From Sphingomonas colocasiae (GTDB taxonomy: Bacteria; Pseudomonadota; Alphaproteobacteria; Sphingomonadales; Sphingomonadaceae): a stretch of DNA of 64,000 bases. Shown in pieces: positions 8,873-18,204 of the stretch (its first letter is position 1; each line of letters begins with the position of its first letter). Below the pieces are notes generated by a model. That model ran no database searches, had not been told where the DNA came from, and saw only the letters and a program-made list of their open reading frames with translations. The stretch spans positions 62,001 to 126,000 of the forward strand of contig NZ_JAINVV010000010.1 in the NCBI RefSeq assembly GCF_019880585.1. The letters run 5' to 3'. Made by a program: the position numbers and the translations under genes.

Positions 8873-8938
8873 TGGAATGGGCCTTTCGTTCGATTGGCCC
8901 TGTGATGACGCAGGCGACGGGACGGTGCGACTCAGGAT

Positions 8939-9007
8939 TGTAAATTTTCGTGTGTAAATGTCGCCCGCGGCTGTTCCTGTCTTGTCATTTTGTGAATTTC
9001 TTGACAA
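8939..9007. promoter_or_regulatory. Candidate operator/promoter region between aceA and its divergent regulator
   Basis: The 144-base gap is AT-rich and contains an inverted repeat TTGTCA (8982-8987) / TGACAA (9002-9007) and a direct repeat TGTAAAT (8939-8945 and 8953-8959). It is the only space for both promoters, so these repeats are good candidates for the regulator's binding sites. RamB-type regulators bind short AT-rich elements near aceA; the match here is by position, not by a proven consensus. Confidence 0.5.
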
Positions 9008-9016
9008 TGCTTGGCG

Positions 9017-10402
9017 ATGGCCGAAGCGAAGCTTTTTGCCGGGCATGCGGTGAAGCGCGTGCGCCGCGCACAGGGAATGACCCAGTCGGCGATGGCCGAT
9101 GCGCTGGCGATCTCGCCCAGCTATCTCAACCTGGTAGAGCGCAACCAGCGCCCCCTGACGGCGGCGCTGCTGTTGCGGCTGGCCGAGCGCTTCGATTTCG
9201 ATCCGCGCACGCTGTCGGCGGGTGAGCCGGGCGGCGGAGCCGAGGCGATCCGCCGCCGGCTGGCGGATCCGATGTTCGCCGATCTGGAGATCGACCGCGC
9301 CGAGCTCGCGGACTGGCTGGCGGGCGCGCCGAGTGGGGCGGAGGCGTTCGCGCGCGCGTTCGACGCGTTGCGCGCGGGTGCGCCGGCCGCGCCCGCGGAT
9401 GACGGCATTTCCGACGTGCGCCGCGAGATCGAGCGCTGGCGCAATCATTTTCCCGATCTCGATGCTCAGGCCGAAACGCTGGCCGACGAATTGCGATTGG
9501 GCGCGGGCGATCTTTACGGTGCGATCGCGGAGCGGCTGCGCACCAGGCACCAGCTCGCGATCCGCATCCTGCCCGTCGATGTGATGCCCGATATGCTGCG
9601 CCGGCTCGATCTTCACGCGCGCCAGCTTCAGCTTTCCGAAACGCTCGACACCGCCTCACGCACCTTCGCGGTCGCCTTCCAGCTTGCGCAGAACGAGGCG
9701 CGCGCGGAGGTCGATGCACTGGTGCGTGGCGCGGGCTTTGCCGAACGCGCGAGCGAGCGGCTCTATCGCCGGCATCTGCTCGGCTATTTCGCCGCCGCGA
9801 TCATGATGCCCTATGCCCGTTTCCTGCGCGCGTGCGAGGCGACGGGTTACGATGTCGAATTGCTCCAGCGCCGCTTCGGCGCGGGCTTCGAACAGGTTTC
9901 GCATCGGCTGACCACATTGCAGCGCGTCGGCGCGCGCGGGCTGCCCTTCTTCATGATCCGCATCGACCGCGCCGGGCAGGCGTCGAAACTCTATGCGGGC
10001 GCAAGCGGATCGGCGCTCGCCGAAAGCCCGGTGCGCTGCCCGTTATGGCGATTGCACAATGCGTTCGACCGGCCGGGGCATCTGGTGCGGCATCTCGTTG
10101 TGCTGGAGGATGATAGCCGCTGGTTCACGATCGCGCGCACCGTTCAGCCGCAGGGCCGGCGCTTCGGCGCCGTCGCCGCCGAATTCGCGATCGGTCTGGG
10201 GCTGGATGCAGCGCTCGCCGCGCCGCTCGCCGCCGCAACGGGCATCGATCTGCGCGCGGGGCGGGCAACACCGATCGGCCTTGGCTGCCGGCGTTGCACC
10301 CGCGCCGATTGCCCACAACGCGCGCATCCGCCGGCTGGCCGGTCGTTGCTGATCAACGAACGCGAACGCGGGGTTTCGCCGTTCAGTTTCGCGGGGGATT
10401 GA
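9017..10402 (+). CDS. XRE-family regulator, ScfR/RamB type (short-chain fatty acid metabolism)
   Basis: A 461-residue transcription factor with an N-terminal Cro/CI helix-turn-helix (about 8-62: RVRRAQGMTQSAMADAL then SYLNLVERNQRPLT), a long helical middle, an IrrE/ImmA-like degenerate peptidase region near 200-290, and a C-terminal DUF2083-type segment with clustered Cys (GCRRCTRADCPQRA, about 425-438). This architecture is that of RamB and ScfR, known to regulate isocitrate lyase and propionate/acetate genes. It is divergent from aceA, strongly suggesting it controls the glyoxylate shunt and itself. The ATG at 9017 is used rather than the TTG at 9011. Confidence 0.88.
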   Translation: MAEAKLFAGHAVKRVRRAQGMTQSAMADALAISPSYLNLVERNQRPLTAALLLRLAERFDFDPRTLSAGEPGGGAEAIRRRLADPMFADLEIDRAELADWLAGAPSGAEAFARAFDALRAGAPAAPADDGISDVRREIERWRNHFPDLDAQAETLADELRLGAGDLYGAIAERLRTRHQLAIRILPVDVMPDMLRRLDLHARQLQLSETLDTASRTFAVAFQLAQNEARAEVDALVRGAGFAERASERLYRRHLLGYFAAAIMMPYARFLRACEATGYDVELLQRRFGAGFEQVSHRLTTLQRVGARGLPFFMIRIDRAGQASKLYAGASGSALAESPVRCPLWRLHNAFDRPGHLVRHLVVLEDDSRWFTIARTVQPQGRRFGAVAAEFAIGLGLDAALAAPLAAATGIDLRAGRATPIGLGCRRCTRADCPQRAHPPAGRSLLINERERGVSPFSFAGD

Positions 10403-10516
10403 TTCCGCGCATCGACTGGATTCCACCGGACGGAATATCCGCGCTGCGGGATGGTGCCGATCCGGCGGTGGCGGATTATACGGGGGGATCGGAAGCGACT
10501 CGTCAGGAGTGCCGAC

Positions 10517-10927
10517 ATGGAAAACCGCATCGTCTATCCGGGGATCAGCCCGCACCTCACCATCCGCGACAATCGCGCGATGGAAGCGATCGATTTCTAC
10601 ACGCGCGCCTTCGGCGCGGTCGAACGCTTCCGCAAGGAAGCCGAGGACGGGGCACGGCTGATGCACGCGCATCTCGAGGTGAATGGCGGCGCGCTGTTCC
10701 TCAACGACGATTTCCCGGAGATGATGGGCGGAACGCCGTCTTCGGCGCCGACCGGGGTGACGCTGCATCTGGAAGTCGCGGATGCCGACGCGGCCTGGGA
10801 ACAGGCGCTCGCGGCGGGTGCCTCGGTGCGTTTTCCGCTCGAAAACCAGTTCTGGGGGCAACGCTATGGGCAGCTATTGGATCCGTTCGGCCATTGCTGG
10901 TCGATCGGCGGGCCGGTGAAAGGCTGA
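10517..10927 (+). CDS. VOC superfamily (glyoxalase/PhnB-like) protein
   Basis: A 136-residue vicinal-oxygen-chelate fold protein. It opens with YPGISPHLTIRDNRAMEAIDFYTRAFGAVE, the usual first beta-alpha unit, and ends with WGQRYGQLLDPFGHCWSIG, which places the closing metal-site region as in PhnB and bleomycin-resistance-like proteins. The start at 10517 is set by CAGGAG 7 bases upstream. Family members bind metals or small ligands, but the substrate is not predictable. It stands alone between the fatty-acid regulator and hisN. Confidence 0.85.
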   Translation: MENRIVYPGISPHLTIRDNRAMEAIDFYTRAFGAVERFRKEAEDGARLMHAHLEVNGGALFLNDDFPEMMGGTPSSAPTGVTLHLEVADADAAWEQALAAGASVRFPLENQFWGQRYGQLLDPFGHCWSIGGPVKG

Positions 10928-10939
10928 TACCCGCTCCCG

Positions 10940-11719
10940 TCAATGCGCGCAGGCCAGGCCCTCGATGATGTCGTCGATGCGCGCTGGATCGCCGGCGGCG
11001 ATCACATCGCCACGGCTCTGTTCGCCCAGCGGGTCGCCGTTCCAGTCGCACATCCGCCCGCCCGCGCCCTCGACCACGGGCACCAGCGCGGCGAAGTCGT
11101 GCAGCTTCAGCCCCGATTCGACGACCAGATCGACATGGCCGGAGGCGACCAGCCCGTAATTATAGCAATCCCCGCCGAACAGCGTGTCTCCGCATTGGCG
11201 TGCGAGCATCGAGAAATGCTCGGCGGAATGAGGGCTGAAGAATTGCGGACCCGTGGTCGCCAGGATCGCGGTGTCCAGCGCCCGGCAGGCGCGGGTCGTG
11301 ACCGGATCGCCGTTGAACAGCGTCTTTCGCCCGACCGCGCCCAGCCAGCGTTCGCGGCCGATCGGCTGGTCGATCACGCCGATCATCGGCCAGCCTTCGC
11401 CGAGCAGCGCGATCAGCGTGCCGAAGATCGGCCGGCCGGCGATGAAGGATCGCGTTCCGTCGATCGGATCGAGCACCCAGGTCCGTCCGCTGGTGCCGGG
11501 CTTCTCGCCATATTCCTCGCCGATAATCCCGTCGCGCGGACGCTCGGCTTCGATCAGCCGCCGCATCGCCGCCTCGGCCGCGCGATCGGCCTGCGTCACC
11601 GGCGACGAATCGTCCTTGGTCTCGATCTCGAAGCGCGCGCGGAAAAAGGGGCGGATCGCCTGCCCCGCCGCGTCGGCAAGGGCATTGGCGAGGGCGATGT
11701 CGTTCTCGGTGAAGCTCAT
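10940..11719 (-). CDS. hisN: Histidinol-phosphatase, inositol monophosphatase family
   Basis: A 259-residue Mg-dependent phosphatase. Metal-binding motifs are IIGEEYG (about 65-71), WVLDPIDGTRSF (about 81-92) and LHDFAALVPVVEGAGG (about 206-221). The phrase FGGDCYNYGLVASGHVD is characteristic of the HisN branch, which dephosphorylates L-histidinol phosphate in histidine biosynthesis; a general inositol-1-phosphatase role is the main alternative. It converges on the VOC gene with only 12 bases between stops. No his operon genes are nearby, as is usual for this scattered enzyme type. Confidence 0.85.
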   Translation of the reverse strand: MSFTENDIALANALADAAGQAIRPFFRARFEIETKDDSSPVTQADRAAEAAMRRLIEAERPRDGIIGEEYGEKPGTSGRTWVLDPIDGTRSFIAGRPIFGTLIALLGEGWPMIGVIDQPIGRERWLGAVGRKTLFNGDPVTTRACRALDTAILATTGPQFFSPHSAEHFSMLARQCGDTLFGGDCYNYGLVASGHVDLVVESGLKLHDFAALVPVVEGAGGRMCDWNGDPLGEQSRGDVIAAGDPARIDDIIEGLACAH

Positions 11720-11804
11720 GGCCGTGCGGTAGCGCAGCCCGTGCGGCGCGGCTAGGCTTCCGGTGTTGAAAGCGGCGATGTGCCGTTTCCAGTCCTTCCC
11801 GCTT

Positions 11805-11892
11805 TGTCATTCCCGCGAAAGCGGGAATCCAGCTTCTTCTTCTTTCTGATATTTCACGGAAAAGCTGGATCCCCGCTTTCGCGGGGATGACA
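11805..11892. repeat. REP-like inverted repeat, copy 3 of 4
   Basis: TGTCATTCCCGCGAAAGCGGG at the left end and CCCCGCTTTCGCGGGGATGACA (shortened here) at the right end form the outer inverted repeat; each end is itself a hairpin. It lies between hisN and prs and may also end prs transcripts, which stop 14 bases to its right. Confidence 0.85.
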
Positions 11893-11906
11893 GAAGAAGT
11901 TCAGTT

Positions 11907-12842
11907 TTAATCGAAGAGGCTGGAGACCGAGCTCTCGTCCGCGATGCGGCGGATCGCTTCGGCGAGCAGCGGCGCGATCGTCAGGTGGCGAATCTTCTTC
12001 GCATCCTTGATCACGTCATGGCCGCCGATCGAATCGGTGATCACCAGCTCGGTCAGCTCCGATCCCTCGACACGCGCGACCGCGCCGCCCGAAAGCACGC
12101 CATGCGTACAATAGGCGACGACTTCCTCGGCGCCCGCCGCCTTCAGCGCGGCGGCGGCGTTGCACAATGTGCCCGCCGAATCGACGATGTCGTCGATCAG
12201 GATGCAGAAACGTCCCTCGACATCGCCGATGATGTTCATCACTTCCGATTCGCCGGCGCGCTCGCGGCGCTTGTCGACGATGGCGAGCGGCGCATTGTCG
12301 AGCCGCTTGGCGAGCGCGCGCGCGCGGACCACGCCGCCGACGTCGGGCGAGACGACCATCATCTTGCGGCCGCCGAAGCGCGCCTGGATGTCGGCCGACA
12401 TCACCGGCGCCGCGAAGAGATTGTCGGTCGGGATATCGAAGAAGCCCTGGATCTGGCCGGCATGGAGATCGACCGAAAGCACGCGGTTCGCGCCCGCGAC
12501 GGTGATCAGGTTGGCGACGAGCTTGGCCGAGATCGGCGTGCGCGGGCCGGGTTTGCGATCCTGCCGGGCATAGCCGAAATAGGGGATGACGGCTGTGATC
12601 CGCTTGGCCGATGCGCGCTTAAGCGCATCGATGCAGATCAGCAGCTCCATCAGATTGTCGTTGGCGGGATAGCCGGTCGATTGCAGGACGAACACGTCCT
12701 CGCCACGGACATTCTCGTGGATTTCGACGAACACTTCCTCGTCGGCGAAGCGACGGACGCTGGCGTCGGTCAGCTTGATCTCGAGATAATCGGCAATGGC
12801 CTTGGCCAGCGGCAGGTTCGAATTGCCGGTCAACAATTTCAT
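11907..12842 (-). CDS. prs: Ribose-phosphate pyrophosphokinase (PRPP synthetase)
   Basis: A 311-residue class I PRPP synthetase making PRPP from ribose 5-phosphate and ATP for nucleotide, His and Trp synthesis. Clear motifs are the ATP flexible-loop region [24 protein letters not shown], and the PRPP-binding loop [13 protein letters not shown] longer in-frame extension exists upstream, but [13 protein letters not shown] is the normal N-terminus and sets the start at 12842. It is divergent from nadE, whose product also feeds nucleotide cofactor pools. Confidence 0.97.
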   Translation of the reverse strand: MKLLTGNSNLPLAKAIADYLEIKLTDASVRRFADEEVFVEIHENVRGEDVFVLQSTGYPANDNLMELLICIDALKRASAKRITAVIPYFGYARQDRKPGPRTPISAKLVANLITVAGANRVLSVDLHAGQIQGFFDIPTDNLFAAPVMSADIQARFGGRKMMVVSPDVGGVVRARALAKRLDNAPLAIVDKRRERAGESEVMNIIGDVEGRFCILIDDIVDSAGTLCNAAAALKAAGAEEVVAYCTHGVLSGGAVARVEGSELTELVITDSIGGHDVIKDAKKIRHLTIAPLLAEAIRRIADESSVSSLFD

Positions 12843-13039
12843 GCGCGCATTCCCGCAAAAAATGATCCGCGAACAGCGGTGGGTGATGAACAGGGGTTGA
12901 CGAAAAGCCTTTAACCGCACTCGCGCGTTCGTAAAGGGGGCATTGCCCGCCTCGTCGACCTTAGGCGGCGATGGGCCGCATCGTTTTTGCCGAAAACCGG
13001 TTCCCACTTCTTCGCGCGATGCTCTAATGCGGACGCGAT

Positions 13040-14695
13040 ATGACGGACCGGCTCACCATCGCGCTCGCGCAACTTTCGCAGACGGTCGGCGATCTTCCCG
13101 GAAATGCGGATGCGATGTTGGAATGGCGCGCCCGCACGCCCGGCGCCGACCTGATCGTCTATCCCGAACTCCAGCTCATCGGCTATCCGCCTGAGGATCT
13201 GGTGCTGAAGCCGGCGCTGATCGCGCGCGCCGAATCGGAACTGGCGCGGTTGGCGGCCGCCACCGCCGATGGCGGGCCGGCGATGCTGGTCGGAACCGTC
13301 GTGCGCGAACAGGGGCTGCTCTACAACGCGCTGGCGCTGCTCGACGGCGGCAGGATCGCGGAGATTCGCCGCAAGCACGAACTGCCCAATTACGGCACTT
13401 TCGACGAGAAGCGCCTGTTCGCGTCCGCGCCGCCGCCCGAACCCATCGTTTTCCGTGGCGTGCGCATCGGCCTGCCGATCTGCGAGGATATCTGGTTCCC
13501 GGCGGTATGCGCGCATCTGCGCGCGCGCGGGGCCGAACTGCTGATCTCGCCCAATGGCAGCCCGTATGAGGTCGACAAGGACGATCTGCGCAGCAGCGCG
13601 ATCGCCGCGGCGCGCGTGGCGGAGACGGGGCTGCCGCTCGCTTATCTCAACCGCGTCGGCGGGCAGGACGAGATCGTCTTCGACGGTGCGAGCTTCGTGC
13701 TGAACGCCGACGGTCTGCTCGCCCACCAGCTTCCCGACTGGGAGGAAACGGTGGTCGAGACGCAGTGGCAGCGCGGTCCCGATGGCTGGCGCTGCCTGCC
13801 GGGCGTGCTCAACGCGCTGGAGCCGCACCCCTCCGACATCTATCACGCGATGGTCGTGGGACTGCGCGACTATGTCGACGGCAATCGCTTTCCCGGCGTC
13901 GTGCTCGGCCTGTCCGGCGGCATCGATTCGGCGATCTGCGCCGCGATCGCCGCCGATGCGCTCGGGCCCGATCGCGTCTGGTGCGTGATGCTGCCCAGCC
14001 GCTTCACCAGCGAGGCCAGCCTAGACGATGCCGCCCAATGCGCGCGGATGATCGGCTGCCGGCTCGACACGATCCCGATCGCGCCGGCGGTCGAGGCGTT
14101 CGACGCCATGTTGTCGGACAGTTTCGCCGATCGCACCGTCGACATCACCGAAGAGAATATCCAGTCGCGTATCCGTGGCGTCACCCTGATGGCGCTCAGC
14201 AACAAGTTCGGCCACATGCTGCTGACCACCGGCAACAAGAGCGAGATGTCGGTCGGCTACGCCACCATCTATGGCGATATGGCCGGCGGCTATAATCCGC
14301 TCAAGGACGCATACAAGACGACGGTGTTCGCGATCTCGCGCTGGCGCAATGCCAATCGCCCGCGAATCGGGCTGGGGCCGGACGGGCCGGTGATGCCCGA
14401 AACCATCATCACCAAGCCGCCATCGGCGGAGCTGCGGCCCGATCAGAAGGATTCGGATTCGCTGCCGCCCTATGATGTGCTCGATCCGATCCTGCATGGG
14501 CTGGTCGAAGAGGAATTGTCGGTCTCGGCTTTGGTCGAACGCGGTTTCGATCGCGATACGGTCATCCGGATCGAACGGCTGCTCTACATCGCCGAATATA
14601 AGCGGCGGCAGGCGCCGCCGGGGGTGAAGCTCGGCACGCGCAATTTCGGCCGCGACCGGCGTTATCCGATCACCAACGCGTTTCGGACGTCATAG
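13040..14695 (+). CDS. nadE: Glutamine-dependent NAD+ synthetase
   Basis: A 551-residue two-domain enzyme making NAD+ from deamido-NAD+, ATP and glutamine. The N-terminal nitrilase domain has the full catalytic triad: Glu in YPELQ, Lys in [11 protein letters not shown], Cys in [10 protein letters not shown]. The C-terminal synthetase domain has the ATP pyrophosphatase loop [12 protein letters not shown] near residue 290 and [18 protein letters not shown]. It is of the bacterial glutaminase-fused type and complete. The divergent gene is prs. The gltX gene follows after 60 bases. Confidence 0.97.
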   Translation: MTDRLTIALAQLSQTVGDLPGNADAMLEWRARTPGADLIVYPELQLIGYPPEDLVLKPALIARAESELARLAAATADGGPAMLVGTVVREQGLLYNALALLDGGRIAEIRRKHELPNYGTFDEKRLFASAPPPEPIVFRGVRIGLPICEDIWFPAVCAHLRARGAELLISPNGSPYEVDKDDLRSSAIAAARVAETGLPLAYLNRVGGQDEIVFDGASFVLNADGLLAHQLPDWEETVVETQWQRGPDGWRCLPGVLNALEPHPSDIYHAMVVGLRDYVDGNRFPGVVLGLSGGIDSAICAAIAADALGPDRVWCVMLPSRFTSEASLDDAAQCARMIGCRLDTIPIAPAVEAFDAMLSDSFADRTVDITEENIQSRIRGVTLMALSNKFGHMLLTTGNKSEMSVGYATIYGDMAGGYNPLKDAYKTTVFAISRWRNANRPRIGLGPDGPVMPETIITKPPSAELRPDQKDSDSLPPYDVLDPILHGLVEEELSVSALVERGFDRDTVIRIERLLYIAEYKRRQAPPGVKLGTRNFGRDRRYPITNAFRTS

Positions 14696-14755
14696 GCGGG
14701 TTTCGACGCGCGCGGTGATTGCCGGTTCCGCCGCAATGGCGGTAAGAGCGCGCGC

Positions 14756-16060
14756 ATGACAGTCGTGACCCGTTTCGCCCCGTCGCCCACCGGGCGGCTC
14801 CATGTCGGCAATATCCGCACCGCGCTCCATAACTGGATGTGGGCGAAGAAGCATGGCGGCCATTTCCTGCTGCGTATCGACGACACCGATCTCGCACGTT
14901 CGACCGAGGAGAATGTCGAAGCGATCCGCGCCGACCTTGCCTGGCTCGGCCTGCATCCTGATGGCGAGGCGCGTCAGTCCGAACGGTTCGCGCTTTACGA
15001 GGCGCGTTTCGAGGCGCTGCGTGCGGCCGGCCGCGTCTATGCCTGCTATGAGACCGCCGAGGAGCTCGATCTTCGCCGCAAGATCCTGCTCGGACGCGGG
15101 CTGCCGCCGGTCTATGAGCGCCCGGCGCCCGGCACGCCGGTGCCCGAGGGGCGCAATCCGCATTGGCGTTTCCGGCTCGATCATGACGCGCCGATCGTCT
15201 GGGACGATCTGATTCGCGGGCCGCAGCGCTTCGATTCGAAATTGCTGTCCGATCCCGTCATTCGCCGCGCCGACGGGAGCTGGCTCTATATGCTGCCCTC
15301 GGCGATCGACGATCTCGACATGGGCGTCACCCATGTCGTGCGCGGCGAGGATCATGTGTCCAACACCGCGACGCAGATCCAGATGTTCGCCGCGATGGGC
15401 GGCACGGCGCCTGCCTTTGTGCACGAGGCGTTGCTGACCGGTAGCGAAGGCAAGCTTTCCAAGCGCCTGGGTTCGCTCGGCGTCGATCATTTTCGCGAGA
15501 TCGGCATCGAACCGGTCACGCTCGTCGCCAAGCTCGCGCGGATCGGCACCAGCGATCCGGTGGAGGCGGTCACCGATCCGCAGCCGCTGATCGACGCATT
15601 CGATTTCGGACATTTCGGCCGCGCGCCCGCGCGCTTCGACGAGGCGGAATTGCTCCAGCTCAACGCGCGTATCGTCCATCAGCTCGATTTCGATGCCGTC
15701 GCCGATCGGTTGCCGGCGGGCATGGATCAGGCCGCCTGGGACGCGATCCGCCCCAATCTCGAAACCGTCGCGCAGGTGGTGGACTGGTGGTCGGTGGTCG
15801 AAGGGCCGATCGCGCGGCCAGACCTGTCTGACGAGGATCGGGCCTACATCGCGGAAGCGGCAACAGTCGCCGAGTCGCTCGACTGGTCGGTTGATCCCTG
15901 GCACGCGCTCACCGCCGCGCTCAAGGAAAAGACCGGCCGCAAGGGCAAGCCGTTGTTCCTGCCGCTGCGCCAGGCGCTCACCGGGCGCGACCATGGCCCC
16001 GACATGGCGGCTTTGCTGCCGTTGATCGGCAAGGCTCAAGCGCTCGAAAGACTGGGCTGA
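14756..16060 (+). CDS. gltX: Glutamyl-tRNA synthetase
   Basis: A 434-residue class I aminoacyl-tRNA synthetase. The HIGH-type motif is HVGN in SPTGRLHVGNIRTA (about 10-22), and the KMSKS-type loop is GKLSKRLGSLG near residue 231. Editing is not expected. At 434 residues it is shorter than the roughly 470-residue classical enzyme, as in the second GluRS paralogue of many alphaproteobacteria, where one copy may charge tRNA-Gln as well. Whether a second gltX exists cannot be seen here. It is probably co-transcribed with nadE. Confidence 0.95.
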   Translation: MTVVTRFAPSPTGRLHVGNIRTALHNWMWAKKHGGHFLLRIDDTDLARSTEENVEAIRADLAWLGLHPDGEARQSERFALYEARFEALRAAGRVYACYETAEELDLRRKILLGRGLPPVYERPAPGTPVPEGRNPHWRFRLDHDAPIVWDDLIRGPQRFDSKLLSDPVIRRADGSWLYMLPSAIDDLDMGVTHVVRGEDHVSNTATQIQMFAAMGGTAPAFVHEALLTGSEGKLSKRLGSLGVDHFREIGIEPVTLVAKLARIGTSDPVEAVTDPQPLIDAFDFGHFGRAPARFDEAELLQLNARIVHQLDFDAVADRLPAGMDQAAWDAIRPNLETVAQVVDWWSVVEGPIARPDLSDEDRAYIAEAATVAESLDWSVDPWHALTAALKEKTGRKGKPLFLPLRQALTGRDHGPDMAALLPLIGKAQALERLG

Positions 16061-16081
16061 CCTCTGGATTTCAAGAAATGA

Positions 16082-16128
16082 TACAACATCACTTATCGCT
16101 TTACTTGGTTATGTGATGTTGTAACATC
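16082..16128. promoter_or_regulatory. Inverted repeats upstream of the TonB-like gene
   Basis: Perfect 11-base arms TACAACATCAC (16082-16092) and GTGATGTTGTA (16113-16123), plus a tight palindrome GATGTTGTAACATC (16115-16128; 6-base arms, GT centre) centred about 42 bases upstream of the start. This looks like an operator for a dimeric regulator. A Zur-like site is one possibility by its TGTT..AACA core, not more than a guess. Confidence 0.5.
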
Positions 16129-16163
16129 CTTCATTGCGGGACCATCCCGTGATGGAGGATGTC

Positions 16164-16820
16164 ATGTCTGTCTATGCCAAAGGAGGCTATCTCGATCAGA
16201 AAACGCGAAGCCCGCTGAGCCTTGGCGCGGCGATCGCAATCAACGGTGTGATGGTGGGCGCGCTGGTGTTCATGAGTCCGGCCGTGCGCGAGAAGATCCC
16301 GACCATCTTCGAAACGATCAACATCCCGGTCGAGAAGCAGCCGGAACCCACGAAGCCAGAGCCGCAGAAGCAACACCGGCAGGCTGCGACTGAAAATATT
16401 ATTCCGGTGAAGCCGCCGATTGCAGAGCCGACGACAGGTTTCAGGGTGCCGGATATACCCATTCCGCCAACGGGCAGCATTCTCGGCCCTATAGCCGACC
16501 CTGCTCCACCGCCGCCCCTGCCACATGTTCCCGTCTTCAAGGGGTCACAGGTCGACCCCCGTTACGCAGGAACGCTCCAGCCGCCTTATCCGCCGGGCAA
16601 GATCCGCTCGGGCGAAGAAGGCGTCGTGGTGGTCCGCGTTCTGGTGGGGCCGGATGGGCGGGTGAAGGACGTGCAGAAAGTGGAGGCGGCCGACGAGGTC
16701 TTCTTCCGCGCGACTGCCGAACAGGCGATGAAGCGTTGGCGTTTCACGCCCGCGACCAGTGACGGCACGCCGGTCGAAAGCTGGCGGACCATGACGGTTC
16801 GATTCAAGCTGGACACCTGA
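16164..16820 (+). CDS. TonB-like energy transducer
   Basis: A 218-residue protein with the TonB plan: a short cytoplasmic N-terminus, one membrane segment (LSLGAAIAINGVMVGALVF, about 18-36), a periplasmic Pro-rich stretch with KQPEPTKPEPQKQ, and a C-terminal TonB domain (about 150-216) including the YPPGKIRSGEEGVVVVRVLV and RWRFTPATSDGTPV elements. It would couple the inner-membrane proton gradient to outer-membrane receptors. The ATG at 16164 has GGAGG five bases upstream, so the upstream in-frame TTG is not used. No exbB is adjacent; an exbD gene lies 5 kb away at 21348. Confidence 0.88.
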   Translation: MSVYAKGGYLDQKTRSPLSLGAAIAINGVMVGALVFMSPAVREKIPTIFETINIPVEKQPEPTKPEPQKQHRQAATENIIPVKPPIAEPTTGFRVPDIPIPPTGSILGPIADPAPPPPLPHVPVFKGSQVDPRYAGTLQPPYPPGKIRSGEEGVVVVRVLVGPDGRVKDVQKVEAADEVFFRATAEQAMKRWRFTPATSDGTPVESWRTMTVRFKLDT

Positions 16821-16872
16821 CGTGCCGGGGACGGGGCTGGCGTCGCCGCGTTCGCGCGCCTATCTTGGTGCC

Positions 16873-17223
16873 ATGGCGATCTTTCCCCGTCCCGTCTCGC
16901 CGGTGCGCGCGATCCGCGATCTTCGCGGATTTCTGGCGCAGCGCCAGCGACACGAGCTGCTTTTCGGATTCCTTTCGGTGATGATCACGACGCTGATCAT
17001 CGCCGGCTTCTATGTCGATTCGAAGTTCGAAAAGCCGTGGAAGCGCGACATCCAATATTTCGAGAACTGGCCGGCCAATCGCACGGATGAAGAGATCCGC
17101 GCCCGGCTCGCCGCCGATCTGATCAAGGACAAGCAGCGCAAGGCCGAGCTCGAGAAGCTGCGCCAGGAACGGATGAAGTCGTTCCAGCGTCTCGACAAGA
17201 AGCTCGACGATCTCGGCATTTGA
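16873..17223 (+). CDS. Small membrane protein at the head of the riboflavin operon
   Basis: A 116-residue protein with one membrane segment (LLFGFLSVMITTLIIAGFYV, about 29-48) and a long, highly charged C-terminal helix (DKQRKAELEKLRQERMKSFQRLDKKLDDL) likely to form a coiled coil on the periplasmic or cytoplasmic face. No known domain. Its TGA overlaps the TTG start of ribD, so it is translationally coupled to riboflavin synthesis. It resembles unnamed sphingomonad proteins in the same position. Its role is unknown; a link to flavin export or to an envelope flavoprotein would be speculation. Confidence 0.75.
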   Translation: MAIFPRPVSPVRAIRDLRGFLAQRQRHELLFGFLSVMITTLIIAGFYVDSKFEKPWKRDIQYFENWPANRTDEEIRARLAADLIKDKQRKAELEKLRQERMKSFQRLDKKLDDLGI

Positions 17224-18194
17224 GCGCCGACCCCCGCTATCTGGCCGCAGCATTGGCGCTTGCCGAACGTGGCCGCGCGACCACCGCGCCCGCGCCTTGT
17301 GTCGGCTGCGTGATTGTCCGGAACGGTCATGTGATCGGTCGTGGCTGGTCGCAGTCCGGCGGCCGCCCGCATGCGGAGGCGATGGCGCTGGCCGAGGCCG
17401 GAGGCGCGGCGCGCGGCGCCACCGCTTATGTCACGCTTGAACCCTGTGCGCATGACAGTCCGAAAGGTCCCAAATGTTCGTCGCTGCTGATCGATGCGGG
17501 CGTGGCTTGCGTCGTGGCGGCCATCGGCGATCCCGATCCGCGTACCGACGGGCGCGGTTTCGCGGCGCTGGAGGCGGCGGGCGTGGAGGTGGTGCGCGCT
17601 GTCCATGCGGATGCGGCCCGCCGTTCGATGGCGGGATTCCTGACGCGCAAGGCGCTTGGCCGGCCCTTCGTCACGCTCAAGCTCGCGACCTCGCTCGACG
17701 GCTGCATCGCCATGGCGGACGGCAGCGCGCGCTGGATCACCGGCGATGCCGCGCGCCGCCATGGCCATCTGGAGCGCGCGCGCGCCGAAGCGATCCTGGT
17801 CGGGCGGGGCACGCTGGAGGCGGACGATCCGACGCTCGACGTGCGCCTGCCGGGTCTCGAGGCGCGCTCGCCGGCCCGTTATGTCCTGTCGCGCGACGGT
17901 GCTGTGCCCAACGGGTGGGCGCGGCTGTCCTCGCCACAGGCGATCGCCGAATTGCCGGGCGATTTCCTGCTGGTGGAGGGCGGGGCCGGCGCGGCCTCGG
18001 CCTTCCTCACCGCGGATCTGGTCGATCGCCTGCTGCTGTATCGCGCGCCGATCCTGATCGGTGGCGGGTGCGCCGCGCTCGGCGATATCGGTCTTGCCGA
18101 TCTCGCGGCGGCGCATGGTCGCTGGCGCCTGCACGATGCGCGGGTGCTTGGCAGCGACCGGCTCGAAGTCTACGAGCGGGTCCGGCAAATATAG
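17220..18194 (+). CDS. ribD: Bifunctional riboflavin biosynthesis deaminase/reductase
   Basis: A 324-residue enzyme carrying out the deamination and side-chain reduction steps after GTP cyclohydrolase II. The N-terminal deaminase has the zinc motif HAEAMAL (about 51-57) with TLEPCAHDSPKGPKC (about 72-86). The C-terminal reductase begins around RPFVTLKLATSLDGCIAMADG (shortened) and ends with the GG-rich PILIGGG segment. The start is a TTG overlapping the stop of the preceding small gene (TTGA). It begins the run ribD-ribE-ribB fusion-ribH. Confidence 0.94.
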   Translation: MSADPRYLAAALALAERGRATTAPAPCVGCVIVRNGHVIGRGWSQSGGRPHAEAMALAEAGGAARGATAYVTLEPCAHDSPKGPKCSSLLIDAGVACVVAAIGDPDPRTDGRGFAALEAAGVEVVRAVHADAARRSMAGFLTRKALGRPFVTLKLATSLDGCIAMADGSARWITGDAARRHGHLERARAEAILVGRGTLEADDPTLDVRLPGLEARSPARYVLSRDGAVPNGWARLSSPQAIAELPGDFLLVEGGAGAASAFLTADLVDRLLLYRAPILIGGGCAALGDIGLADLAAAHGRWRLHDARVLGSDRLEVYERVRQI

Positions 18195-18204
18195 AAGGGC
18201 GGCT

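Noticed and set aside
7184-8905. A 573-codon open frame antisense to isocitrate lyase
   Set aside because: High-GC DNA gives long open frames opposite real genes. It has no family motif and covers the same bases as a certain gene.
16822-18204. FMN riboswitch before the riboflavin genes
   Set aside because: I looked for the conserved FMN-element blocks upstream of the operon and between its genes and saw none.
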